This document shows, piece by piece, positions 34,793 to 44,000 of a DNA stretch of 64,000 nt. A program made the translations under genes and the position numbers. The DNA is from Candidatus Gemmiger excrementigallinarum. GTDB lineage: Bacteria > Bacillota > Clostridia > Oscillospirales > Ruminococcaceae. The notes under the pieces are model-generated. The model saw nothing but the letters and a program-made list of their open reading frames with translations, had not been told where the DNA came from and ran no database searches. The stretch lies in contig DXBP01000029.1 of assembly GCA_019116445.1 (NCBI GenBank), forward strand, positions 118,981 through 182,980. The letters run 5' to 3'. Numbering within the stretch: position 1 is the stretch's first letter; each line of letters starts with the position of its first letter.

Positions 34793-36277
34793 TTGAGCCT
34801 GCAGAGCTTTGGCTTTTTCGGCTTTTTGCTGGTGGTGGCTGCCGTGTATCTGCATCTGCCCCGGCGTTGGCAAAGCCCCTTTTTGCTGGCGGCCAGCTGG
34901 ATCTTTTACGCAATGGCCATGCCGTCCATGCTGCCGGTGACCATCGCCATTGCGGTGTTCACCTACTTATGCGGCCGGGCCCTGGCAGGGCGCCACAAGA
35001 CCGCCGCCTTGCGCGTGGGCGTGGTGGGGCTGCTGGCCATCCTTGCCTTTTTCAAATACAACGGCGCCTTTGCGGGGCTGGCGGGCTGGCAGGCCGTGGC
35101 CATGCCCCTGGGCATCAGTTTTTACAGTTTTGCGGCCATCGCTTACCTGATCGACGCCGCCCGGGGCGACTGCGAGGCGGAAACCAGTTTCCTCGACTGT
35201 GCGCTGTTTTTAAACTTTTTTGCCACCGTCACCCAGGGTCCCATCTGCCGGGCCGGGGACCTTTTGCCCCAGCTGAAAGCGGAACACCGCTTTGATGCCG
35301 CCCGCACCGTGAGCGCCCTGCGGCTGATGGCGCTGGGTCTGTTCAAACTGGTGGCCGTCAGCGATGTGCTGGGGGTTCTGGTGGACGAGGTGTTCCCGAA
35401 TTACCACAATTACGGCGGCCCCATGCTGCTGCTGGGCGCCGTGGCCTACACCTTCCAGCTGTATTTCAACTTCTCGGGCTATTCCGAAGTGGCCCGGGCG
35501 GTGGGCCTGTTCCTGGGCCTGAAACTGCCGGAAAACTTCAAGACGCCCTTTTTTGCCACCAACTTTTCCGGGTTCTGGAGCCGGTGGCACATCAGCTTTT
35601 CTTCCTGGCTGCAGGATTACCTCTTTATGCCCCTGGCCTGGGCGGACCTGTCCGGCGTGACCCGGGGCAGGCTGCAGCGGCTGCCCGCCGAAGTGTGCGT
35701 GTTCACGGTGTTTTTTGTTTCGGGTTTCTGGCACGGCAACACCCTGCCCTTTGTGGTGTGGGGCCTTTTGCAGGCCTGCTACCGCCTGGGCGAAGAACTG
35801 CTGCACCGCCGCTTCGGCAAACCCAAAAAGAAAGCCCCGGCCCGGGTGGTACGCGCCAAACGGGTCGTGGTCTTTGCGCTGTGGACCGTGAGCATGGTGT
35901 TCTTCCGGGTGGGGTCCGCCCCTGCCGGGTCCATGACCGTGGGGGATGCCTTCGGGTATCTGGCCGGATGGTTCCGGGGCTGGGCCCCCGCCCGCTTTGC
36001 CGGGGAGCTGTACAGCGCCGTCTACACGGCGTTCTACGCCAATACCATCATGGTCGTCGCCTACTATGCCTTCCTGCTGGCGGTGCTGGCCCTGGCCTTT
36101 TATCTGGACACCCGCCGGGCCTTCACCTATAAAAACAAGCCGTCGGAAGTGGCCCTGGCCGGGGAAAAACACCGCTGGGTGGTCTATTATCTGCTGGTGA
36201 TCTGCCTGCTGGCGGGGTACATCATGCAGAGCGGCGGCTTCGGCAACGCGGGATTCGGCATGTATGCGGGATTTTGA
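34793..36277 (+). CDS. MBOAT family O-acyltransferase
   Basis: This 494-residue membrane protein of the DltB/AlgI type has about ten helices. It includes MPLGISFYSFAAIAYLIDAARG, FFATVTQGPICRAGDLLPQL, FWSRWHISFSSWLQDYLFMPLAW and the catalytic-histidine segment VSGFWHGN. The start is a TTG at 34793, supported by AGGAGG eight bases upstream. Such proteins pass acyl groups across the membrane to modify extracellular polymers. The following SGNH-like protein is the usual partner that completes transfer. Confidence 0.93.
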   Translation: MSLQSFGFFGFLLVVAAVYLHLPRRWQSPFLLAASWIFYAMAMPSMLPVTIAIAVFTYLCGRALAGRHKTAALRVGVVGLLAILAFFKYNGAFAGLAGWQAVAMPLGISFYSFAAIAYLIDAARGDCEAETSFLDCALFLNFFATVTQGPICRAGDLLPQLKAEHRFDAARTVSALRLMALGLFKLVAVSDVLGVLVDEVFPNYHNYGGPMLLLGAVAYTFQLYFNFSGYSEVARAVGLFLGLKLPENFKTPFFATNFSGFWSRWHISFSSWLQDYLFMPLAWADLSGVTRGRLQRLPAEVCVFTVFFVSGFWHGNTLPFVVWGLLQACYRLGEELLHRRFGKPKKKAPARVVRAKRVVVFALWTVSMVFFRVGSAPAGSMTVGDAFGYLAGWFRGWAPARFAGELYSAVYTAFYANTIMVVAYYAFLLAVLALAFYLDTRRAFTYKNKPSEVALAGEKHRWVVYYLLVICLLAGYIMQSGGFGNAGFGMYAGF

Positions 36278-36284
36278 CCTTCCT

Positions 36285-36462
36285 CAAAGGGGGCAACAGC
36301 CGCGCACGGCAATTGCCTGACGCGGCTATTTCCCCCTTTGGATTCCCCTTCGACAAAATTTTGCCCAAAACCGCGCACTCGTCGCGGGCTCCTCGCACAC
36401 AATTTTGAGCAAAATTTCCCTGGCGGTGTCGCCCCCGTCGGCACATGTCCGCCGAGGGCGAC
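36285..36462. repeat. Cluster of three palindromic structures between acyltransferase genes
   Basis: First, a 56-bp composite hairpin (36285-36340) pairs CAAAGGGGG with CCCCCTTTG, AGCCGCG with CGCGGCT, and has inner GGCAATTGCC. Second, a 15-bp inverted repeat with one mismatch, AAATTTTGCCCAAAA and TTTTGAGCAAAATTT (36356-36370, 36403-36417). Third, a hairpin pairing GTCGCCC with GGGCGAC and TCGGC with GCCGA (36428-36462). There is no coding signal. It may be an interspersed repeat or an operon-internal RNA structure that tunes expression of the downstream genes. Confidence 0.6.
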
Positions 36463-36507
36463 GGGTTTTGAAAGTGCCGTCTACGCAATCCACAAAAGGA
36501 GTGGCCT

Positions 36508-37452
36508 GTGAAAAATATCCTGAAAAAACTGGCGCTGCTGGCCATCCCGGTGTTGGTGTGGCTGGCGCTGTTTGTGGCCTTTGAGCCCAACAACTATTTC
36601 GGGCTGAAATCCTCCGCCGGGTCCAGCCAGCCGGTGGCCCGGGTGCGGGCCTACCAGCAGCACCCCGGCACCCATCTGATCCTGGGGGACAGCCGCCTGG
36701 CCCACTTTGACATGGACCTGGTGGCGGAAGTGAGCGGCCAGGAGTGGCAGAATCTTTCCTTCGGCGGTGCATCCTTGCAAGAAACGCTGGACCTGGCCGA
36801 CTATGTGCTGGACAGCGGCCACGAGGTGGACAGCCTGCTGATGGGGCTATCCTTTTACACCCTCAACGAGGGGTACAACACCGACCGGTTCGCCCAGCTG
36901 GAAGAAACGCTGAACAATCCCCTGGCCTACTGCCTGAACCTGGAATACAACGTGAACGCTCTCACGGTGATGATGGACACCCTCCGCGGCACGCCGGACA
37001 CCATCGAGTCCGGCGACTGGGTGGAGAGCGACTACCTGGCCGACGACGGCACCGTGCTGCCGCTGCACCGCAAGCTCTACGATTACCCGGCCACCATCAC
37101 CCCCAAATGCCGCAACTGGGCGCTGAACACCGAGCAGATGGAGCGGCTGCACGCCCTGGGCCAGCGCTGTGCCGAGGAAGGCGTGGAGCTGATCGTGGTG
37201 CTGCCGCCCATGGCAAACAACGTGCGCACCGAGGTGTGCGACGTGTTCGGCATCACCGAAGCCATGGAAAACGAGGTATTGCCGCAGCTGCGCGCCTGGG
37301 CCGATGAAGGGGCTTTCACCCTGCTGGACTACGAGTGGGCGGGCAGCTGCATCACCGACGACGACACGCAATTTTATGACGGGTTCCACCTGGACGAACG
37401 CTACGGCCTGCCGGACTGGACGGCCCAGCTGTTCGGCGACCTGAACGCCTGA
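36508..37452 (+). CDS. SGNH/DltD-like acyltransferase partner protein
   Basis: This 314-residue protein starts at the GTG at 36508 after AAAAGGA. An N-terminal membrane anchor (LALLAIPVLVWLALFVAF) precedes an extracytoplasmic SGNH-like fold. The nucleophile serine is in LILGDSRLAHFD (block I), N/G blocks lie in NLSFGGASLQETLDLADYVL, and the Asp-His pair is in YDGFHLDERYG near the C-terminus. Pairing with the MBOAT upstream resembles the DltB-DltD and AlgI-AlgX/J systems, suggesting O-acylation of a surface glycan. Confidence 0.8.
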   Translation: MKNILKKLALLAIPVLVWLALFVAFEPNNYFGLKSSAGSSQPVARVRAYQQHPGTHLILGDSRLAHFDMDLVAEVSGQEWQNLSFGGASLQETLDLADYVLDSGHEVDSLLMGLSFYTLNEGYNTDRFAQLEETLNNPLAYCLNLEYNVNALTVMMDTLRGTPDTIESGDWVESDYLADDGTVLPLHRKLYDYPATITPKCRNWALNTEQMERLHALGQRCAEEGVELIVVLPPMANNVRTEVCDVFGITEAMENEVLPQLRAWADEGAFTLLDYEWAGSCITDDDTQFYDGFHLDERYGLPDWTAQLFGDLNA

Positions 37453-37469
37453 GGGCAAGGAGAGGTTTT

Positions 37470-38783
37470 GTGGCACTGGATTTTTTGATTTTGTACGAGC
37501 ACACGGTGCGGGAATACGAGAGTGACCTGCTGCTCAAACTGGAGCTGGAACGGCGGGGCTACAAGGTAGAGATCCGCCAGCTTTTGGACCCCAAGCATCT
37601 GCGGCTGTTCCGCCGGGACAAGCCCGAAGTGCTGGTGGCCAGCTGTATGTATGATAACGATGCCATCAACAGCCATGTGTACAATAACATCGGCGTTTGC
37701 AACAAGATCGTCAACCTGCACTGGGAGCAGATGCTTTCCGACACCCAGGAGGAGGGCGACTGGTTCAACATGAACGGCAACGCCAAAAAATGCGTGCAGA
37801 CCTGCTGGGGCCAGCGCACCGCCGCCCGGCTGCAGGCCCACGGCATGGAGGCCAAAAACACCCCCGTGACCGGCGCCGTGATGATGGACTTTCTGCGCCC
37901 CGAATTTGAGGGGTATTTCCTGGGCAAAGAGGAACTGTGCCGCAAATTCGGCCTGGACCCCGCCAAAAAACTGCACCTGTACATTTCCAGCTTCGGCTAC
38001 GCCAGCATGAACGACGACGAGGTGGCGGAACTTTCTAAAATGGCGGGCACCGATTTCACCGGCTTTGCCCGCACCAACCGGGTTTCCATGACCGAAACCC
38101 TGCGCTGGTTCGACGAATATCTGGGCGAACACCCCGAGGTGGAACTGGTCTACCGCCGCCACCCCAGCGAGTGGAACAGCCCCGCCCTGGAGGAACTGGC
38201 CCAAAAGCGGCCCAACTTCCATGTGATCTTCGCCGATTCCGTCAAGCAGTGGATCGTGGCGGCGGATTCCATCTCCATCTGGATGAGCACCGCCATCGCC
38301 GAGGTGTACATGGCGGGCAAAAGCTGCCATATCCTGCGGCCGGTGCCCATCGAGCACGAGTATGACCCCGTCATCTACAAGGACGCCCACTATGTGACTT
38401 CCTACGAGGAATTCTGCGCCGCCATGGGCGATCCCTGCCCGCCCTTCCCCATCGCCCGGGAGGTCATCGAGGGGTATTTTGACCCCTCCCCCGTGCCGGC
38501 CTACCGCCGGATGGCGGACCTTCTGGAAGATGTGTACCAAAACCCGCCCCGGGATGAACCCATGGGGGAAGGGTTCAAGCCCCACTTCAATCTGCTGAAA
38601 TTCTGTGCCCTGGCCGGGGTGCATTTTCTCTACCGCCGGGGCTGGGAACCCCGCCGGGTGTTTGCTTTCTGCCCGCCGCTGGCGAATTTTGCCCAGCGCA
38701 TCTACGGCTACGTGGACAAAGCCCACGTGACCCCCGAACAGGTCGCCGCCATGACCGACCGTATCCGGCCTTACGTCCGGTAA
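37470..38783 (+). CDS. Surface carbohydrate biosynthesis protein
   Basis: This 437-residue cytoplasmic protein starts at the GTG at 37470. It resembles proteins annotated as surface carbohydrate biosynthesis, with a GT-B-like layout: N-terminal YEHTVREYESDLLLKLELERRGYKVEI, then VTGAVMMDFLRPEF, and a glycerophosphotransferase-like C-terminal part (VYRRHPSEW, VAADSISIWMSTAIAEVYMAGKSC). It lies between the acyl-transfer pair and the flippase in one operon, so it probably adds or polymerises units of the same envelope glycan. The exact reaction is unknown. Confidence 0.75.
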   Translation: MALDFLILYEHTVREYESDLLLKLELERRGYKVEIRQLLDPKHLRLFRRDKPEVLVASCMYDNDAINSHVYNNIGVCNKIVNLHWEQMLSDTQEEGDWFNMNGNAKKCVQTCWGQRTAARLQAHGMEAKNTPVTGAVMMDFLRPEFEGYFLGKEELCRKFGLDPAKKLHLYISSFGYASMNDDEVAELSKMAGTDFTGFARTNRVSMTETLRWFDEYLGEHPEVELVYRRHPSEWNSPALEELAQKRPNFHVIFADSVKQWIVAADSISIWMSTAIAEVYMAGKSCHILRPVPIEHEYDPVIYKDAHYVTSYEEFCAAMGDPCPPFPIAREVIEGYFDPSPVPAYRRMADLLEDVYQNPPRDEPMGEGFKPHFNLLKFCALAGVHFLYRRGWEPRRVFAFCPPLANFAQRIYGYVDKAHVTPEQVAAMTDRIRPYVR

Positions 38784-38793
38784 AGGAGGCTCT

Positions 38794-40248
38794 ATGCCAG
38801 ACACCGAAAAGAATTCCGCCGCCCAGAGCTTTGCCGGCAACGTGATGAAATACTCCGTGGCCACCTATCTGGGCTTTGGCATCACCGGCGTGGCCCTCAT
38901 CGTCAAGGGCCTTTTGCCCAGCGAGGTGCTGGGTGCCCCGGTCACCTTTATGACCTACACCGCCACCTTCATGAACCTGGGCATCCTGGGGCTGGACCAG
39001 GCGCTGCTGCGCTTCTATCACGAACCGCCCGCCGGGGCCAAACCCCGCCAGCTTTTTGCGGCCTGCACCCGGTTTTCCGTCGTGTTCATGCTGCTGGGCG
39101 TGGTGTGCAGCCTCTTCTTCTCGGGGCCGCTGGCCGCCGCCCTGGGGCTGGGGTCCGCCGGGCCGGGCATCATCCCGCTGCTCTTCGTCAACGCCGGGCT
39201 GTATATGCTGGTGCGGTACCTGAACGTACTGCTCCGGCTGGAAAACGACCTGCGCGCCTACACCGCCGAGACCCTCTGGATGCAGGCCTGCTACAACCTT
39301 GTCTACCTGCTGCCGGGTTTCTTTACCTCCAACATCACCATTCTGGCCCTGACCGCCATCCTCAGCTTCGGCGTCGTCGTCATCGCCTTCGGCTTCAAGT
39401 ACCGGGCCGCCGCCCTCAGCGATCTGCCCGCTCCCATGGCCGCCGGCATCGCCCGCACCGTGGTGCCCTACGGCATCGCCCTGGCCCCGGCCCAGATCCT
39501 CTTCAGCCTGTCCAGCGGCGTCTGCCTCTCCTTTGTGAGCAACTACTGCGGCGATACCGCCCAGGGCCTTTTTGCCTTCGGCTACAGCCTGGCCCAGCTG
39601 GTCACCGCCATCCAGGCAGGCTTTTCCACCTACTGGGGGCCCTACGTCTATGCCCATTACCGGGAGCAGCAGGAGCGCATCGCCCGGGTGCATGACGTGT
39701 TGAACCTTTTGATTTTCGGATTTTTCTGCCTCCTTGTCATGTTCGAGGATGTGGTGTTCTGGATCTTCGCCAACAAGCGGGACTGCCTGGCCATCTTCCC
39801 GCTGCTGATGCTGGCGGTGGTGTTCAACATCCTGTGCGAGGGCACCGTCTACGGCAACTCCATCGCCCGCAAGCCCTGGCATGATACCATCGGCATCGCC
39901 ATCGGCGCGGGGAGTAACTTCCTGCTCTGCTCCTGGCTGGTGCCCGTCTGGGGCCTGCCCGGCGCGGCCCTGGCCCTGGCCGCCAGCAACGGCTTTGCGT
40001 TTTTGTACCGCACCGTCACCGGCCAGATGTACTACCGCACCATCCCCAGCTTTACCAAGACCATCTCGGGCTTTCTGCTGGCCTTTGCGGTGACGGCCAT
40101 CGGCACGGTGCTGTGGCAGCATTTTGTGCTCAAATTTTTGCTGGCGGGCACCATTCTGTTTATCTATTGTACGCTGTACCGTACCCAGCTCATCAAATTG
40201 TGGCAGATGGGCCTGGGCATTGTGCGCGGATATCTGACCAAAAAGTGA
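38794..40248 (+). CDS. Polysaccharide flippase (Wzx/MATE-like)
   Basis: This 484-residue protein has about 14 hydrophobic segments, starting SFAGNVMKYSVATYLGFGITGVALIVKG, typical of the MVF/PST flippase superfamily. It would translocate lipid-linked oligosaccharide units across the membrane. It lies 10 bp after the surface-carbohydrate gene, so it is part of the same operon. The substrate is not deducible. Confidence 0.88.
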   Translation: MPDTEKNSAAQSFAGNVMKYSVATYLGFGITGVALIVKGLLPSEVLGAPVTFMTYTATFMNLGILGLDQALLRFYHEPPAGAKPRQLFAACTRFSVVFMLLGVVCSLFFSGPLAAALGLGSAGPGIIPLLFVNAGLYMLVRYLNVLLRLENDLRAYTAETLWMQACYNLVYLLPGFFTSNITILALTAILSFGVVVIAFGFKYRAAALSDLPAPMAAGIARTVVPYGIALAPAQILFSLSSGVCLSFVSNYCGDTAQGLFAFGYSLAQLVTAIQAGFSTYWGPYVYAHYREQQERIARVHDVLNLLIFGFFCLLVMFEDVVFWIFANKRDCLAIFPLLMLAVVFNILCEGTVYGNSIARKPWHDTIGIAIGAGSNFLLCSWLVPVWGLPGAALALAASNGFAFLYRTVTGQMYYRTIPSFTKTISGFLLAFAVTAIGTVLWQHFVLKFLLAGTILFIYCTLYRTQLIKLWQMGLGIVRGYLTKK

Positions 40249-40258
40249 GGAAACTAAG

Positions 40259-40837
40259 ATGAAACACTGCGGCACCCAGGAACTGGAGACCGGCCGCCTT
40301 GTGTTGCGGCGGCTTTCCATCGACGACTGTGAAATGATGTACAACAACTGGTCCAGTGACCCGGAAGTGACCCGGTATCTGCGGTGGAACGCCCACCGTA
40401 CCTGGGCCGAAACGGCGGAACTGCTGAACGAATGGGACAAGCACTACCCCGACCCCACCTATTACCAGTGGGGCATTGTGGAAAAGCGCAGCGGGGTACT
40501 GTTCGGCACCATCAGCGTGTTTGCGGCCCAGGACATGAAAACCGGCTGGCACCTGAACACCGAGCGGCTGGGCTCCACCTGGGAGGTGGGCTTTGCCCTG
40601 GGCCGCAAGTGGTGGGACAAGGGCTATGCCACCGAAGCGCTGTGCGCCGTGCGGGACTACTGGTTCAACACGGTGGGCGCCCTGTGGCTGGCAGCCTGCC
40701 ATGCCAACGACAACATTGCCAGCAGCGCCGTGCTGCAAAAGGCAGGGTTCGTCTACGACCACGACATCACCGACCACAAATTTGACGGCACGCCGGTGCC
40801 CTGCCGGGCGTACCACCTGATCAAAGAGGAATTATGA
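40259..40837 (+). CDS. GNAT family N-acetyltransferase (RimJ/RimL-type)
   Basis: This 192-residue protein has the GNAT signature TGRLVLRRLSIDD at the N-terminus (ETGRLVLR) and the acetyl-CoA loop GFALGRKWWDKGYATEAL, with CHANDNIASSAVLQKAGF near the end. It acetylates amino groups of a protein or small molecule. Its stop overlaps the hflX start (ATGA). It may be linked either to the glycan genes before it or to HflX. Confidence 0.9.
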   Translation: MKHCGTQELETGRLVLRRLSIDDCEMMYNNWSSDPEVTRYLRWNAHRTWAETAELLNEWDKHYPDPTYYQWGIVEKRSGVLFGTISVFAAQDMKTGWHLNTERLGSTWEVGFALGRKWWDKGYATEALCAVRDYWFNTVGALWLAACHANDNIASSAVLQKAGFVYDHDITDHKFDGTPVPCRAYHLIKEEL

Positions 40838-42117
40838 GCGAGATTACCTTGGATTTCGGCACCACGGCCCAGAAGCGTACCGAAGGGGACGCCATCCCCG
40901 TGGTGCTGCTGGCCCTGGACCAGGGCCGGTATGATATGGCCCGCAGCCTGGACGAGCTGCGGGCGCTGGCTGAAGCCAACGGCATGGAAGCCGTGGCCGA
41001 GGTGGTGCAAAAGCGCGCGGTACCGGAAGCCGCCACCCTGCTGGGGGAAGGCAAAGTGGCCGAAGCGCGGCTGGTCTGCCAGAACCTGGACGCCCAGGCC
41101 GCCATCTTTGACGGCGAACTGACGGGCAGCCAGATCCGGAACCTGTCGGCGGCGCTGCAGGTGGAGGTGCTGGACCGCACCATGCTGATCCTGGAGATTT
41201 TCCGGGCCAGAGCCACCACCAACGAGGGCAAACTCCAGACCGAGCTGGCCACACTGCGCTACCAGCTGCCCCGGCTGCAGGGTCTGGGCGAAAGCCTGAG
41301 CCGCCAGGGCGGCGGTGGCGGCGGCGGAGCCGGTGCCCGCCGCGGTGCCGGTGAAACCAAGCTGGAACTGGACCGCCGGCATCTGCACCAGCGCATCGAG
41401 CACCTGGAAGGCAAACTGCGGGAGATGGAAAAGCGCCGGGGCGAAACCCGCCGTGCCCGCAAGAAGAACAACGTGCCGGTCATTGCCCTGGTGGGCTACA
41501 CCAACGTGGGCAAGTCCAGTCTGCTGAACGCCCTGTGCGGCGAGCAGATCTTTGAGGCGGATATGCTCTTCGCCACCCTGGACCCCACGGCCCGCAAGCT
41601 GACGCTGCCCAGCGGGCTGCAGGTCATTCTGGTGGACACCGTCGGCTTTGTGAGCCGGCTGCCCCACCATCTAGTGGAGGCCTTCAAGAGCACGCTGGAG
41701 GAGGCGGCTTTTGCGGACGTCATCGTCAAGGTGGCCGACGCCTCCGACCCCCAGGCTGCCGAGCAGCTGGCGGTCACCGATGAGGTACTGGGCACCCTGG
41801 ACTGCGCCGACATCCCCCAGCTGGTGGTCTACAACAAATGCGACGCCGCCAACCTGACGCCCTATGACCCGGCCATGCTGCTGACCAGCGCCAAGACGGG
41901 CCGGGGCCTGCCGGAACTGCTGGCCCGCCTGGACGAGGAACTGGCCCACCGGGTGCGCACCATCGAGGTGGTGCTGCCCTACGACAAGCTGGCGCTGGCG
42001 GACATTCTGCGCAGCCGGGGCAGCGTGCTGGCGGAGGAATACCGGGAGAACGGCGTCTATTACCAGGGCACCGTGAAGATCGACGACCTGCACCGGTTTG
42101 AGCCGTATCTGGTATAA
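40834..42117 (+). CDS. hflX: GTPase HflX
   Basis: This 427-residue ribosome-associated GTPase that rescues stalled or stressed ribosomes has an N-terminal HflX domain. A glycine-rich linker (RQGGGGGGGAGARRGAGET, about 166-184) and a coiled coil lead to the G domain: G1 GYTNVGKSS, G3 DTVGF, G4 NKCD. Length and motifs are typical. It is coupled to the GNAT gene by a 4-bp overlap. Confidence 0.96.
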   Translation: MSEITLDFGTTAQKRTEGDAIPVVLLALDQGRYDMARSLDELRALAEANGMEAVAEVVQKRAVPEAATLLGEGKVAEARLVCQNLDAQAAIFDGELTGSQIRNLSAALQVEVLDRTMLILEIFRARATTNEGKLQTELATLRYQLPRLQGLGESLSRQGGGGGGGAGARRGAGETKLELDRRHLHQRIEHLEGKLREMEKRRGETRRARKKNNVPVIALVGYTNVGKSSLLNALCGEQIFEADMLFATLDPTARKLTLPSGLQVILVDTVGFVSRLPHHLVEAFKSTLEEAAFADVIVKVADASDPQAAEQLAVTDEVLGTLDCADIPQLVVYNKCDAANLTPYDPAMLLTSAKTGRGLPELLARLDEELAHRVRTIEVVLPYDKLALADILRSRGSVLAEEYRENGVYYQGTVKIDDLHRFEPYLV

Positions 42118-42118
42118 G

Positions 42119-42147
42119 TTGACAGGGCCCGCCGGGGCCGCTATACT
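42119..42147 (+). promoter_or_regulatory. gltX promoter
   Basis: TTGACA, 17 bp and TATACT, immediately after the hflX stop. The 220-nt leader that follows (to 42373) is structured, for example GCAAAGC pairing with GCTTTGC, but has no T-box TGGN signature that I can find and no ORF with a ribosome site. Confidence 0.85.
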
Positions 42148-42373
42148 TTCGATAGAAACACAGACAACAACGCGCAGGCGACATAAGAAAACAAAGGTTC
42201 TGCAAGAACTGCGGCAGCATCGCAAAACCGCTGCAAAGCGGTCTATGCAAGGCAGAGGGCTGAAGCACTCCTTTGTGGAATGCAAAGCCCGATAACGCGG
42301 CAGAGGCCGCTTTGCAGACAGAGTTTTGCGGCTTTGTTTTCTTATGGAACCGCGCAGAAAAGGGGTTTTGTTT

Positions 42374-43819
42374 ATGGCATCCAATGTACGCACCCGCTTT
42401 GCGCCGTCGCCCACCGGTTATATGCACGTGGGCAACCTGCGCACCGCGCTGTACACCTATCTGCAGGCCCGCCACAACGGCGGCACCTTTATTCTGCGCA
42501 TCGAGGACACCGACCAGGGCCGTCTGGTGGAAGGCGCCACCGACATCATCTACGGCACCCTGAAGGCCACCGGCCTGACCTGGGACGAAGGCCCCGACGT
42601 AGGCGGCCCGGTGGGCCCCTATGTGCAGAGTGAGCGCATGGGTATGTTCAAGCAGTACGCCGAGCAGCTGGTGAAGGCGGGCAAGGCTTACTACTGCTTC
42701 TGCACCGAGGAGCGGCTGAACGAGCTGCACGAAGCCCAGCGCGCAGCGGGCGAAATGACCCACTACGACGGCCACTGCCGCAACCTCAGCGAGGAGGAAG
42801 TGGCGGCGAAACTGGCAGCGGGCGAACCCTACGTCATCCGCCAGAAGATCCCCGATAGCGGCGTGGCGGGCTTTGACGATGTGGTGTACGGCCACATCGA
42901 GGTCAACGTCAGCGAGCTGGACGACCAGATCCTCATCAAGACCGACGGTATGCCCACCTACAACTTTGCCAACGTGGTGGACGACCACCTGATGGGCATC
43001 ACCCACGTCATCCGCGGCAGCGAGTACCTCTCCTCCACCCCGAAATACAACCTGCTGTACGAGGCTTTCGGCTGGGAGAAGCCGGTGTACGTCCACTGCC
43101 CGCCGGTGATGAAGGACGCCCAGAACAAGCTCTCCAAGCGCAACGGCGACGCCAGCTACCAGGACCTGGTGGCGAAAGGGTATCTGCCCCAGGCGGTGCT
43201 GAACTATCTGCTGCTGCTGGGCTGGGCCCCGGAAGGCGAGCAGGAAATCTTCTCTCTCGACGAGATGATCAAGATCTGGGACCCGTCCCGCATCTCCAAG
43301 TCCCCGGCCATCTTTGACCCGCTGAAACTGCGGGCCATCAATGCCGCGTACATCCGCGCCCTGCCGGCGGAGGAGTTCCGCCGTCTGGCCGACCCGTTCA
43401 TTGACAGCGCCGTGCACCGGGACATTGACCGCGACCTGCTGTGCGCCAATCTCCAGCCCCGGTGCGAAGTGTTGGAGGATATCCCGCCGCAGCTGGATTT
43501 CTTCGACGCAGTCATCCCCTATGATGCGGAACTCTACCGCAACAAAAAGCAGAAGACCACCCCGGAAAGCGCCAAAGAGGCCCTGACCGCCCTGCTGCCG
43601 GTGCTGGAAGGCGTGAACGACTGGAACCGGGACGCCATCTTTGAAGCCTGCAAGGTGCTGGCCGAGCAGATGGAGAAAAAGAACGGCTGGCTGCTGTATC
43701 CCCTGGGCATCGCTTTGTCCGGCAAATCCCGTACCCCGGGCGGCGGCACCGATCTGGCCGCCATGCTGGGCAAGGAGGAAACCCTCGCCCGCCTGCGCAC
43801 CGCGCTGGGTGAGGTATAA
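42374..43819 (+). CDS. gltX: Glutamate--tRNA ligase
   Basis: This 481-residue class I synthetase has the HIGH-type motif PSPTGYMHVGNLRTAL (about 10-25) and KMSKS-type KLSKRNGD (about 245). It charges tRNA-Glu (and in many Firmicutes also tRNA-Gln before amidation). The ATG at 42374 fits the conserved N-terminus NVRTRFAPSPTG. It has its own promoter. Its TAA stop is also the first three bases of the palindromic element 43817-44000. Confidence 0.97.
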   Translation: MASNVRTRFAPSPTGYMHVGNLRTALYTYLQARHNGGTFILRIEDTDQGRLVEGATDIIYGTLKATGLTWDEGPDVGGPVGPYVQSERMGMFKQYAEQLVKAGKAYYCFCTEERLNELHEAQRAAGEMTHYDGHCRNLSEEEVAAKLAAGEPYVIRQKIPDSGVAGFDDVVYGHIEVNVSELDDQILIKTDGMPTYNFANVVDDHLMGITHVIRGSEYLSSTPKYNLLYEAFGWEKPVYVHCPPVMKDAQNKLSKRNGDASYQDLVAKGYLPQAVLNYLLLLGWAPEGEQEIFSLDEMIKIWDPSRISKSPAIFDPLKLRAINAAYIRALPAEEFRRLADPFIDSAVHRDIDRDLLCANLQPRCEVLEDIPPQLDFFDAVIPYDAELYRNKKQKTTPESAKEALTALLPVLEGVNDWNRDAIFEACKVLAEQMEKKNGWLLYPLGIALSGKSRTPGGGTDLAAMLGKEETLARLRTALGEV

Positions 43820-44000
43820 CCCCATACATAGGGTACTTGTTCCTGTTCTTTCTTTGCAAAGAAAGAACCGAAGAAACTCCAAACAAAAAGCAGAGGCCCG
43901 TGGCATACGCCACGGGCCTCTGCTTTTTAATTGAAAGTTCTTTTGGTCCTTTTCTTACAAGAAAAGGACAAGAGCAGGGCACCCCCTGTGTACGGGGTTA
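43817..44000. repeat. 184-bp near-palindromic element with terminal inverted repeats
   Basis: The left end reads TAACCCCATACATAGGG and the right end, reverse complemented, TAACCCCGTACACAGGG. Both arms continue to match inward, each carrying its own sub-hairpin (GTTCTTTCTTTGCAAAGAAAGAAC in the left arm at about 43847-43870, GTCCTTTTCTT/AAGAAAAGGAC in the right). They meet at the central terminator 43885-43928. The two ends provide the TAA stops of both flanking convergent genes. It looks like a MITE-like or terminator-type repeat. No ORF is present. Confidence 0.75.
43885..43928. terminator. Bidirectional terminator between gltX and EF-G paralogue
   Basis: AAAAAGCAGAGGCCCGTGGC pairs perfectly with its complement around ATAC, with A and T runs on the two sides. 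It is a textbook two-way intrinsic terminator between convergent genes. Confidence 0.95.

Noticed and set aside
41300..41350. Glycine-repeat tract in hflX as a recombination hot spot or frameshift
   Set aside because: It is the normal flexible linker before the G domain and the frame is intact.
42148..42373. T-box or other known riboswitch in the gltX leader
   Set aside because: No T-box conserved block or antiterminator could be found; only short stems.
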